Shown here: piece after piece, positions 1 through 10,100 of the stretch
How the letters are laid out: each line of letters begins with the position of its first letter
Numbering within the stretch: the first letter of the stretch is position 1
NCBI GenBank assembly: GCA_000226015.1
Contig: JH153179.1
Coordinates: forward strand, 46,672 to 74,037
Source: Mnemiopsis leidyi
Taxonomy: Eukaryota > Ctenophora > Tentaculata > Lobata > Bolinopsidae
Length of the DNA: 27,366 nt
Direction of reading: 5' to 3'
Notes under the pieces: model-generated
What the model was told of the DNA's origin: nothing
Database searches by the model: none
Seen by the model: the letters and a program-made list of their open reading frames with translations, nothing else
Position numbers and translations under genes: made by a program

Positions 1-159
1 CAGGTCACCTTGCCAATTGGTTGTTCACGATTAACCGGCATTACACCAACAACAGTAATAGCCCGGGTCATAACAATAACCTACTGACGCGGCCATGGCT
101 ATCTTGTCTGACTTTGTCCGACCCTCATTCGTTGTCTGACTTCGTCCGACCCTCATTCG

Positions 160-380
160 AAGCGAATAGAGGAGAATAAAATGACAGGAGGGAATAAAAT
201 GACAGGAGGGAATAAAATGACAGGAGGGAATAAAATGACAGGAGGGTGCGCGCGCTGCCGTACAACTCATTCGAAGCGAATAGACTAGGAGAATAAAATG
301 ACGGGAGGGTGCGCGCTGCGAATAGAGGAGAAGCGAATAGAGGAGAATAAAATGACGGGAGGGTGCGCGCTGCTGTACAA
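160..380. repeat. Short tandem repeat cluster (17-bp core)
   Basis: A core reading GGAATAAAATGACAGGA is repeated in tandem around 178-245. Related blocks (GAAGCGAATAGAGGAG, GGGTGCGCGCTGC) recur at about 250, 305 and 355. The reading frames that cross this stretch on the minus strand are repeat translations (RAPSCHFI-type periodicity), so I do not call a gene. The repeat includes AATAAA in every unit. Confidence 0.85.
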
Positions 381-469
381 CGGCAATCATGCGCTCTCAC
401 GCATTTATATTTCCAATTTCGAAGAAATTCTAGACGCGCATCGCCCGTTAAGTCCTAATTAATTCGCAC

Positions 470-945
470 ATTGTCGAGGTGTTACCCGACTCGCAGTTTC
501 CTGCTCTCCGTTTCGTTAGAAAGCTTATAGACGGATATCATCTCGTCATGCGTCAATTCGCACAGGGATATACGTGTTTAGCAACGCGCGCACACGCATG
601 GGCTTAACTCACCTACGCGTGATACTGATACGCTTTGTTGCGGTGATACCCTACTCTCGCAGCTCAGTTTCGGTAGAGTACGGATACTGTCGAGGTGTTA
701 CCCGACTCGCAGCTTGCTGCTCTCCTGGAACGTTAGACGGATATCATCTCGTCAAGACGGATATCATCTCGTCAAGACGGATATAATCTCGTCAAGATAT
801 GCTATACCAATACTGGTTTGGCAATTACCTGTAGCCTCACTGTAGTTACTATCTCAGCCTAGACGGTTGACGAGATTATATCCGTCTACCGTTCTCTAGC
901 TGCGGGAGTCGGGTATCACCGCGACAACCTAGACGGATGATTTTA
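470..945. repeat. Foldback cassette: a roughly 75-bp module in direct and inverted copies
   Basis: A module starting TGTCGAGGTGTTACCCGACT and ending GACGGATATCATCTCGTC occurs at about 472-546 and 683-796. An inverted copy lies at about 868-930 (minus-strand reading GTTGTCGCGGTGATACCCGA), and a partial copy at about 638-666. The second copy ends in three tandem 20-bp units (AGACGGATATCATCTCGTCA). The last of these, at 777-797, is a perfect 21-bp reverse complement of 867-888, so this stretch could fold into a hairpin with a loop of about 70 nt. No coding potential is seen. It may be a decayed foldback transposon. Confidence 0.7.
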
Positions 946-1890
946 ATCATCTCGTAAACTTAAAGGTGCACATGCAATTTTGCACGCTTTGAGCGAAAAG
1001 GCCTCTGGTTAGACACAGAGCAATGAGTGTGTTAGCGAGCTGGCGACCTGTCCGAATTTCGTGTTGTAGTATGATAACCTAGTGGTACTAGTACGGTTGC
1101 GCACCCTTTCGTCCTAATTAAAGTGAAACTGTAAGAAAATGATAAACAAATACAATATGTATGATTTAACAATTATGAACTGAAAATGGAAAATTAACAT
1201 GACTTAAAGACTGAATAGTGAATATAAAAAAGGCTAGTCAACTCGTACAAGTAGTATTTACATCCTTTCATCCTGAATCTGTCTCTGAATCAAATCTATA
1301 CATGTATATCTATGGTACAAACTATTTACATCACATCAAATATTAATAAGTTAATCTCAATTTAGTAAACGACTAAAGTAGACCGGTATATTCGAGGAGT
1401 ATTTCCAATCTTGAAAACGAAAGTTAGAGTTATGTGCACTGCCATAAACTTATTCAATGATACGTTTAAGATATAAAATTATAAAAACTAACCTGTATAA
1501 TAATTAAATTCTGCGTAATAATAACTTTCCACTCTTTACCCTCAATTTTAATTTTCTTACTTTGGCCATCTCATTCTTATTCGTAACTACAAACTATTCA
1601 AAAAATCTCATATCTAATGACATATGACATCCAGCATAAATATAATGACTAGTAAAGATTCGCATAATAGTTCCTGTAATACGATTACGATATTTGAAAT
1701 CTGGGGCCAATCCCAAAAATGTTGGTATATACAACTAAGTAACAACTCAATTGCAAAGTCTAACTCTATCTAGCAGCAAGTCGAGACACGTAATACTTGT
1801 TATCAGTCTGAACCGCGTGAGATACTGCTTTGATCACGTGATGTTCCGCTTCTTTAGATCCGTCCTGGGAGGGTCATGTTAAATCCGGCT
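946..1890. other. Intergenic, no gene seen
   Basis: AT-rich sequence without a convincing exon, repeat array or RNA gene on either strand. A TCACGTGA E-box-type palindrome lies at about 1834-1843. Nothing else in this stretch supports a feature. Confidence 0.6.
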
Positions 1891-1894
1891 TTGT

Positions 1895-2612
1895 AAACAC
1901 AGAAACTATAGTAACCATAGTAACTATTGTTACCTAGGAACAATAGTAACCATAGTTACCAAAAGAAACCATAGTATCTATTGTAACCTAGGAATCATAG
2001 TCACCATAGTTACCTATGAACCAGAGTAACCATATTAACTATTGTAACTTAGGAACCAGAGTAACCATATTAACTATTGTAACCTATGAACCATAGTAAC
2101 CATGGTAACTATTGTAACCCAGGAACCATAGTAACCATGGTAACTATTGTAACCCAGGAACCAGAGTAACCATAGTAACTATTGTAACCTAGGAACCATA
2201 GTAACTATTGTAACCTATGAACCATAGTAACCATATTAACTATTGTAACCCAGGAACCATAGTAACCATTGTAACTATTGTAACCTAGGAACCATAGTAA
2301 CCATTGTCACTATTGTAACCTTGGAACCATAGTAACCATTGTAACTACTGTAACCTAGGCACCATAGTAACCATTGTAACTATTGTAACCTTGGAACCAT
2401 AGTAACCATTGTAACTATTGTAACCTAGGAACATTAGTAACCATAGTAACTATTGTAACCTTGGAACCATAGTAACCATTGTAAGTTGTAACTATTGTAA
2501 CCTAGGAACATTAGTAACCATAGTAACTATTGTAACCTTGGAACCATAGTAACTATTGTTACCTAGGAACATTAGTAACCATATTAACTATTGTAACCAT
2601 AGAAAATATTCC
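1895..2612. repeat. 35-bp minisatellite (about 20 copies)
   Basis: Units of about 35 bp, for example GAACCATAGTAACCATTGTA followed by ACTATTGTAACCTAG, repeat with variants (CCTAG, CCCAG and CCTTG endings). Each unit is itself made of related 7-8-mers (GTAACCAT, GTAACTAT). Early units form near-perfect palindromes such as CTATTGTTACCTAGG. Point differences between copies indicate an old array with later local expansions. No long open frame is present. Confidence 0.9.
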
Positions 2613-2798
2613 TTCCATAAAAACCTAGTATTTCCAGGTTCACCATAGTGACATAGAAACCGTAACAATTATGGTGACAACTGACAAATACCCATAGTAG
2701 CAATTTTGCTTGTTAGTATAGTAGAGATTAATCTCAATACCATAGGACCCATTGTAACGAGCAGAAGTACTTCATAAATTTGTAGTTAAGTTTGGGGT

Positions 2799-3445
2799 CG
2801 TTTACATATAAGCGGCATCAAATTTTCGGCATTTTTTTACAGTTAGGACCCCCCCCCAATTCCATGTCAAAATACTTTGATTTTTGGTTTTTTATAGGAA
2901 GTCATTTTAATCAAACTTTCAATTTATACATATTCCAAGACTGTGTGATGCACGAAGATAGTAACAGCAATTCTTCTAAGTCATCATACAGTTCCTTAAC
3001 TTCCTCTAGCTAGTTCCTCAGTCCCTACCACTGACGCTCGAGGAACGGAGGTCGACCAAGTGGATACAAACCCAGATATCAAGGTAGTCCTTCCGTACTT
3101 GGCAGTCCCTGAGTCCCCAAAATTAAAAACCTGGCTGCTCTTAACCTTGACAGTTGACCCTTGTAGCCAAGCCAGGAATCTAAACGTCTGTATCATTCAG
3201 TTTAAACGTCTGTAGACTGTTTTACCTTCATTGATATTGAAACTGCCCACTAGACTATAGGTCAAAGAAAGCATCGAGAAGGTACTGGTAGCGAGGATGG
3301 TGTTTTTTAAATCCTATAAAAACTCCAAAAAATTGTCGATTTTTTATTACATTATCATAGGCAGAACCCCCCCCCCTCGTCATCAATCGTCATCATTTAA
3401 AAACCGCCCCCCCCCCTAGGCGATGACGTCATATGTAAACGTATA
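2799..3445. repeat. Possible decayed inverted-repeat unit enclosing a frame fragment
   Basis: The left edge (about 2799-2900) contains CGTTTACATATAAGCGGCAT and, later, TTTTTTATAGGA. The right edge (about 3310-3445), read on the minus strand, contains the related CGTTTACATATGACGTCATC and TTTTTATAGGA in the same order, so the edges look like degenerate inverted repeats. Poly-C tracts at about 2849, 3367 and 3404 do not follow this symmetry. Inside, an open plus-strand frame at about 3012-3210 reads like protein (start SSVPTTDARGTEVDQ, stop TAG at about 3210), but a Ser-rich upstream frame joins it only through a frame change. It could be a pseudogene or a spurious frame. Confidence 0.35.
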
Positions 3446-3718
3446 TATGAACAGTAGTTTACGATTAATGTTGTAGTTTTATATAAGTACTAAAGAAATC
3501 TCTAGTTGTTATCATCACACTAGTTTCCTGAAATTCAAAATGTGCTACACGAAATGGCAACAGAGTTCACATAAAAAATGTCTCTGTTTTGTTTTGAATG
3601 ACAGTATCACAGTAAGACATTTGCTTAACGTTTAAAAGATGATGTTTGATTCATGTGGACGAAGGAAAGTTTCAGTTCCAGCCGAATCCATAAAGTCTTG
3701 TAACTCAGCTTGAGATTG

Positions 3719-5821
3719 CTACTTGATGGTATAATAATAGTGTAACCGGGGTAGCTCCTTATGAACAGTGACAATAAAACATCACAGAAAAGAGACACAG
3801 ATGACACAGATAAGAGAAGAAAAAGACGGGGAATACCAACAGACAGGTAGAGAAGAGGACACGAGAAGTAACAGAAGAACCTGAAAGGTGGGGGGAATGT
3901 TGTGGGATATGGTCCCGGAAGAGAGTGCCGTGGAGAGCCGGTATCCCGAGAAGCGTCCCGTCTTGTCGTCCCGAACAGTCAATGTGGTGCGTGCCGGGAT
4001 GGCACTGTCCTTCACTGAGAGCTCCTGGACCGGACTCTACTTTTAGATTCACGTCCAACACCCCAAATATGGGCAGAACTTACTTTAATAAAAATAAATA
4101 ATATAAAAACATTATATGTCGCTACCTGTTGATGAGACGCCACGTTTTTAAGTTTCTTTTTTTCCGCAGCACGCGACAGAGCTTGTCCTGTAGGTCCTTC
4201 TCTAAACTTAGTGTCTTTGGAGACTTGCAGTCCTTTCTGCTCTCTCATCGCATCCCTTTCTCTGTAATGGAAAGTAGTTGTAGGACGGAGAACTTAAGTT
4301 TTAATCCATTTCAACACTACATCTACAATAAATGTGGCCTGACCGACAACTGGGAACCTATCAAGTTTAGCTTGTGAAACTAGTTAACATGTAGGCATGA
4401 GAATTACTCAATATCATGGCTTAAGTCCTTGACATCTGAGAACAGGAGGTCAACTTAGCGGGGGTACCGAGAACGACTGATCATGGAAAGACATCCTCCT
4501 CTAGGTGGGAGTATTGCCCACGTCCAGCCCAACAATATGATAGTCTGTGATGACTTTTTGCTCCAAAATTGCTCAAAAATATTCTTGCACCGTTGGCTCA
4601 GTTCATAAGAAATTGTCTTGTTCCTTTTATTGGGCAAAACGAAAATTCTGGCGATCATGGCTATTTTTAGTAACGTGTGTAAGATTTATCTATCTGTTGG
4701 ATGAGATAATCTAACATTCGGCGTTTAAGCTTGAAAGAGAGATTTCGTGAAAACCATTAAGACGTTAATGTGAGCACAGCGCGGAGCAGTTAGAGATAAT
4801 AATTCAATCGGTCACGGATAAAACCATCCTTACAACCACGTGCTGCTAAAAACAAGATTGTCATTGGCAGGAACGTTCACCACGTGACAGCGACTTGAGC
4901 TTCTTGACAGCTGATATCACGATGTTGGCACGATCACAATAAATCCCAAGCTCTCACTTTCCGTTCGTTTAAAGTAAGTTCTCTAAGTCTCCGGCAACTG
5001 GAATCCTGTCAACTGTCAAGTTTTATTTAGAAACTAGTTAGCTTGTAGGCGTGAGAATTTTCTATCCACAGACCACAGCTACTGGGACTAAATAAGTATT
5101 CTTGGTATTCTTAAAGTAATTCACCTCACTCATCGAGGGTCCTGAATTAAATGCAATATTTTTTGGGTACATAGTTAGGTATATAAGGACCCGTTCATTA
5201 ACGGCTGATCGGCACACCTACCAGTACCACGTCACAACCCACATGCACCTACCATGCCATCGTTTCACACTGCAGCATGCACCTCATCTTACACAAAACC
5301 AAATGAATCTTGACATTGGATATTTCTATTGGCTCACATTCCACATATACCTCACCATACTATGTGATATGACACCCCTGAGACTGATAAGGGAGTGCGA
5401 TCTGATTCCCATGGCCATGTGTTTCTAGATTCCAAGGTTCCCAGTTGTCTGTCACCGTGAATTTGTCGAGGATAAAATGGGCGGGAATGGCGTGTGATGG
5501 GCCTGTCACATTAATGTAAATCTACTCATACTACGTTACAAGTTGTAATGGATAAGAACAAATATTAAGTACAAGATATAACTAACTTTAGCTGATGAGC
5601 GACACGCGACTTGGCAAGGAGGAGTCTGTCTTGCTTCTTCTGACTCTGAGCCTCCCTTTTAGCTCTCTCCCGTTCTCTGAGCTGACTAACGTCTGGACGT
5701 GAGGTGTAAGCAGTGTGGGGACGGCCGGTGTAGGCGGCGGAGCTGGCCGGGTTGCCGGCTCCGTTAAATGACACGTCTACTTTGTTGGGGATGTGGTAGT
5801 CTTCTCTGTACGTGCTCTTTC
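3719..5821 (-). CDS. Gene A: unrecognised basic, coiled-coil-like protein (3' part, four exons)
   Basis: Exons on the minus strand in transcript order: 5821-5587, 4261-4126, 4024-3881, and a likely terminal exon 3757-3719 with TAG. Phases agree at every joint (2, 0, 0), and the donors are GTTAGT, GTAGCG and GTTCTT. The protein runs through KVDVSFNGAGNPAS, then a highly charged stretch (QLRERERAKREAQSQKKQ) that continues over the splice into KERDAMREQKGLQ and AAEKKKLKNVA, typical of a short amphipathic helix or coiled coil. It ends ELPRLHYYYTIK if the last exon is right. I do not recognise the family. It could be cytoskeletal, but that is only inference from composition. The first joint is an acceptor (CTCCTACAG) entered in phase 1, so at least one upstream exon is missing. 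Alternatively translation starts at an in-frame ATG at 6012-6014. The last exon and the 4024 acceptor (weak pyrimidine tract) are the least certain parts. Confidence 0.6.
4343..5450. mobile_element. Roughly 1.1-kb repeat element with direct and inverted end copies
   Basis: The module GACAACTGGGAACCTATCAA, followed by GAAACTAGTTAACATGTAGG and GAGAATT, at about 4343-4407 recurs as a direct copy at about 4988-5056 (GGCAACTGGAATCCTGTCAA, then GAAACTAGTTAGCTTGTAGG). The start of the module also occurs inverted at about 5427-5450 (minus-strand reading GACAGACAACTGGGAACCTT). This fits a non-autonomous transposon with an internal repeat, lying in the first visible intron of gene A. No transposase frame is seen. 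The minus-strand frame at 4455-4658 inside it has no recognisable motif. Confidence 0.45.
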
Positions 5822-6014
5822 CTGTAGGAGAGCAGTGTTGTGTCACAGATCTGGGGGGTCTACTAAAAAACGTGACCCCTCCCCCTTTGAATAGAAAATG
5901 TCTGTGAATGCACATAAGGCGCCAAAAAGGGCCGCGTTTTGCAACCCGAATTTTATCATGTTGGCTAAGGAACCAAATATTTAAAGACTCGCAAACGCTG
6001 CCGGAGCAAGCCAT

Positions 6015-6860
6015 TACAGGAACTTCCTAGATTTTACATTCCTAAACTATGGCATATACGGGGCAACTTATATAAAGGTGTCTGAATCGATGAGAATTTA
6101 CCGTTGACACCTGTAACCCGGGTATTTAGCAAAGCCTCGGTAAACCTAAGAGCTGGCAGCCCAAGTTTCTCAGCCAACCACAACCCTTCAGGTCACAAGG
6201 CCATAGTTAGCCAATGGGAGCCTTGAGGTTACTATCAACTACAGATCCTGAACATGCAGCTCTTCGTAGACTAAAGAAAATACTAATGTTCGTTAGATCG
6301 ATGACCATAGTTAACCAGTTATGTTGAATTCTCCACTCGAGGCGTCCGTTTCGAGTCTATTAACTCAGCCGAAGTAGAGCTCTCCGTTAGCTTTGCTGTC
6401 GTGAGTGGGTACTTACGCTTATAAATGCTTGAAATAGAGCAAAACTCCAAATTTTGGGCATTTTTGGGATTGGCGAATGGCGAATAATGTGATGGAAGTC
6501 GATAGACAGCCTTGAGCCTACTTCAGTGATAAATTCTTCGCCGTCATTATTATGATTATTTTCCAGTTCTGCTAGTTGCTAGTTTGCTACATTTGTTAAG
6601 CTAAAAAGAACTGCGGAGATCTAATACAGTCGACAAAGATTTTTTAACGTTATTATTAGACTTTTCTATGAGACGTATCTATTATTTATACACAAATTCA
6701 ACTCCCCGTGAAATTAGTTTCAACAATTTTCATAATTTTGACAATTTTTTAAACAAAACTTGGACAATTTGGTTAGTGCTCTGTGCTTACACAGTGTTAA
6801 GTGTCTGTTCTTAGGATAAAACGATAAAACAACGATAATCCGAGGATATAGAACCCAAAC
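6015..6860. promoter_or_regulatory. Intergenic region between divergent genes A and 1
   Basis: Gene A is read leftward and gene 1 rightward, so this stretch should hold at least one promoter. A TATA-like TATAAAGG is at 6071-6078 and a CCAAT sequence at about 6211-6215. Neither is at the expected distance from the ATG at 6861 unless the 5' UTR is long. ACCCGGGTATTTAGCA at 6116-6131 recurs at about 9762-9777, so part of this stretch is a dispersed repeat. Confidence 0.35.
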
Positions 6861-8788
6861 ATGTTCTACCTGAACCTGTTCAGCCTACTGCTTGGAGCTG
6901 TTGCAACAGGTTTGCATTCACTTAGTCATCTATTTGATCCATTAAAATTTTTTACTATTAGCAAGTTTTATAAGTAGTCATCTTTTAAGAAAACCGGAGA
7001 GATTCGGGTAAAAACCTTAGGCACTATTAGCAATCTCAATCTTTATACTATCAGTAAAAGCAAACCACAAAGATTCAGATAAAAACTGATAAATGGTAGC
7101 CAGTTTTGCACATGTGCATTTAAATTAATTGCTTTAATCCGAGCAGGTCTGCGTGAATGGATAACCGACATGACAGAACTAGAGGATCAAGATAATCCAA
7201 TATCATACGATCTTGATAGATTCCCACTTATAATAGAAATGATTGGCACAGAAACTCAAAAACAAGCGTGGCTTTTAGGAAGTGTGGATGCTACCACTCC
7301 TCCCTTTCCGGCGATTGATAACGCTAGCTTTAGTCTGTCTTGGAGACAAAAAGATAGCAGCGTCTGGTTGGAGAATCATCACACTGGCTTTGGAAAGGAT
7401 ACCATGGGAGGTCAGGTCTGCTGGACATCTATGGGATGGAGAGTCTTGAAGCTGAAGAGGAAGCTAGTGATCACTTGTCACGCTGAAGTGGCATATGAAG
7501 TCCATTACAAAGACCTTTGGGACAGCCAAGGAGATCAGAGGAGCATTAAAGATTTGACCAAGTCGGTGACGCATATATGGTTTGGTACAACATCAACAGA
7601 ATTAAAGATCAAACAACTAGGTTTGTAACGCCTAGAAGCAGTATCAGTATCAGGAAAAATTTCACATCATTAAAAAACAGCGATGTAAGTCCTAGATTAA
7701 TAGAAATTTTATTTAATGCTTTATAGAGAACTGCGCTCACTGTTCGGTTCTAAACCTGCTTCTTTCACAGGTGCATGCTACAAGGGACACAAAAAGTCTG
7801 GTGACGGTGGATGCGACGAGTGTCCTGTAAACACCTACACTGATCACACAAACGTGTTTGAAACGAACACTGAGTGTACTCCGTGTCCTGATGACAAAGT
7901 GTCTCCACCTGGATCTACTTCACTTGAGGATTGTCAGGGAAAAGGTAGGGAAATTCCAAAAGTAATAGAACGATCTAGTGTAGCTGAAATGTTATCATTG
8001 AAACGTTGAATAATAACATGTAAGAATTACGATATTACAGAAAAAATCATTGAAAAGGAAATCGCCAAGTTTAATATTGGGTTTAATTCAGGCTACAAAA
8101 TTCCAATCCTCGGTACACTGGTGGAGGGCCAATATGGATTTCGCAAACCAGGCTTTATGTTTGACGACAACACAGGAACCTATTACCATGCTAAATGGAA
8201 CGCCACAGATCCTTGGGTCAAGGTCTACTTCGGATATGAAGAGCAGGTATCCAGAGTCAAGATAATCAACAGGCTCGACAACAAAGCCTACTACAAATAT
8301 CTGAAGAACACGGTTATTTCTGTCATGGTGGAAGGAGGGGAGGATGTAGAGTGCGGAACTCTGACTAACGTCAACACAGTATCTGGTGCTGTGGAGGACC
8401 ATACTTACACTATTCTTTGTGGCAACCAGCGTGGTATTGGTGTTTCTCTTCAGAAACAGGGGTCCGCTAAAGCATTGTGTATTTCAGAGCTGGAGTTCTA
8501 TCACTTCTCGGGTTTGTTGGAAAAGACAAACGAAAATTGAATGAAAAACGCTCGCACAGATTTTTGATTCACGACAATCAATTATAACGAATTAGATACG
8601 AAAATGATATCTTATACCTAAAATTACAGATATGGATGACGCCTGCCCAGACTCCCTAGTTTACCACCCTGATACGAGATCCTGTCGAGCTGGATGTCAC
8701 CCTAGTGAAGAAATGCAGGACAGAGTATGTTTGGAATGTCCTGACTACTCCATACCGAACTTTACTCTTGGAGAATGCCGTCAAATAG
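6861..8788 (+). CDS. Gene 1: secreted or receptor-type mosaic protein (domain X, Cys-rich, discoidin-like, Cys-rich)
   Basis: Five exons, all joined in phase 1: 6861-6909, 7147-7620, 7771-7944, 8092-8511, 8630-8788. Each has GT/AG borders. Exon 1 encodes a signal peptide (MFYLNLFSLLLGAVAT). Residues about 18-174 form an unnamed domain X, also present in gene 2, with the markers GWRV, LVITCHAEV and VTHIWF. Residues about 176-232 match the ephrin-receptor-like/GCC2-GCC3 Cys-rich pattern (CDECPVNTYTD, CTPCP, SPPGSTS). Residues about 234-372 look like a galactose-binding/F5-8C (fucolectin-type) domain: DPWVKVYFG, VSRVKIINRLDN, ending ALCISELEFYHFSG. Residues 374-425 are Cys-rich (CRAGCHP, CLECPDYSIPN). 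All-phase-1 borders are the hallmark of exon-shuffled extracellular proteins. The 3' end is not found. If the donor GTAAGT at 8789 is skipped, the frame stays open through the repeat element to 9138. Role inferred: carbohydrate or ligand binding at the cell surface or outside the cell. Confidence 0.8.
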
Positions 8789-8821
8789 GTAAGTTTATTT
8801 CAGATCTGCTGCAGCTCAGAT

Positions 8822-9120
8822 CTTCGTCCTACCCCGGCAAATCGGGCCCCACAACATTGTTCCCACATATTTGGCCCCAAGGACCCAAACCCAAACCCAA
8901 ACCCAAAACCCAAACCCAAACCCAAACCCAAACCCAAACCCAAACCCAAACCCAAACCCAAACCCAAACCCAAACTCAAACCCAGACCCAAACCCAAACA
9001 CTAACCCTAACCCTAACCCTAACCCTAACAAAGTTGTCTGTTGTGGAGCCGGACGTCATTGGGGCTAAATCTCTCGGTTACAGTGCTCTGGGGCACGATG
9101 TTCTGGGGCAGGACGTCGGC
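8822..9120. mobile_element. Foldback element carrying CCCAAA and CCCTAA hexamer arrays
   Basis: The left arm (8822-8880, minus reading TTGGGGCCAAATATGTGGGA ending TAGGACG) matches the right arm (9059-9117, TTGGGGCTAAATCTCTCGGT ending CAGGACG). The outer 28 bp agree at about 23 positions, with one indel further in. Between the arms lie about 18 CCCAAA-type hexamers (8881-8997) and then four CCCTAA telomere-type hexamers (9002-9030). The element lies just downstream of the last recognised exon of gene 1. It looks like a MITE-type element with an expanded hexamer core. Target-site duplications were not identified. Confidence 0.6.
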
Positions 9121-9975
9121 CACCAAAAAGGTTCTTAGTACACAGACAACAACGGCCAGATACTCCAACAAAGCCTGCATATCTACGTCGCGTATCTTCG
9201 TTATTTTCACAGCGTACACAGCGATCACAGCATTAATTGAACGAGGCGAAGCCGAGTGCAATAACTGGTGTAATCGCTATGTGGAAACACAGCGTTAAAT
9301 TTACGTTTTATGGCGCTCAACGGCCTTCGTACTTACTTATTCAATTGAAGAATAGTCGTACCCCAATGACGGCTTTAAAGCAAAAAGTGGAATAATCACA
9401 TTATTGCAATAGGACATTAACGACTATAGCCCGCACGATAATAACTTTGAGTACTCAGTTATCACAGTGGGGACCACAAACCTAACTTTAGATCCCAATT
9501 ACAATTAACTGTTTAACTAAGATATCCGTGTCCTACACACCAATATATCCCAACACTTATGTATGTAACATTGTAACGCTAGCGATTAGACACACGACTC
9601 AAACATAAATGTAGCAACGTTTAAAAATCCGTCGGCAGCAAGGACTAGATCCGTTAGTAAAAGAAAAATTCTTTCCGTGAATCTTTAACGATAAACACTG
9701 AGAAAGACATAGTTCCCGTTGGTTATCTTACTGCTGCAAATCACAGAATTATATTAATAGACCCGGGTATTTAGCACATCCTCAATAAAACTGTGAAAGT
9801 TCGAATAAATCGAAAAAATCCAATAAATCCAATAAACCTAAAAACAGTCAGCTTTTACGGGTTGCAACGCGCTATCTTTCCATGACTATTAGGGTAGTAG
9901 CGATTATTTAGATTATCGTTTGGCGACTAGCGTTTGTCGCAAAGAAGTTTCATTAAGAAATTAACATTAATTTGA
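9121..9975. other. No supported gene
   Basis: Reading frames here are short and carry no splice-consistent exon for gene 1 (plus) or gene B (minus). ACCCGGGTATTTAGCA at about 9762 repeats a motif from 6116. A short A-rich run with CAATAAATC repeats lies at about 9808-9842. The missing 3' exons of genes 1 or B may be here but I could not place them. Confidence 0.5.
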
Positions 9976-9982
9976 AATCAGC

Positions 9983-10100
9983 TCGAGCAAGTGAAGCGGA
10001 TTTACCTCCAGCAAGTTAAGCGGAATTACCTCGTGAAAAAGAAGCGGATTTACCTCGAGAAAGTAGAGTGGAATTACCTCGAGCAAGTGAAGCGGACATC
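9983..10100 (-). repeat. 24-bp array seeded on the donor site of gene B exon 10164-10078
   Basis: Read on the minus strand, the exon end TCCGCTTCACTTGCTCGAG and the donor GTAATT are followed by four more 24-bp units of the form GTAAATCCGCTTCACTTG plus CTCGAG. Each unit therefore carries the last 19 exon bases and a GTAA(A/T)T donor. As 24 is divisible by three, use of the next donors would add eight residues each without changing frame, until a stop two residues past the third G. Confidence 0.8.

Noticed and set aside
5243..5428. Plus-strand 61-residue frame (MHLPCHRFTLQHAPH)
   Set aside because: No splice context, domain or coding-like composition; it lies inside the repeat element in the gene A intron.
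9002..9030. Chromosome end
   Set aside because: Only four CCCTAA units, followed by ordinary sequence and several genes; it is interstitial.
8871..9138. Long frames of QT, NP, GL and GF repeats on both strands
   Set aside because: They are translations of the CCCAAA/CCCTAA hexamer array, not separate genes. Only the continuation of gene 1's frame is noted.
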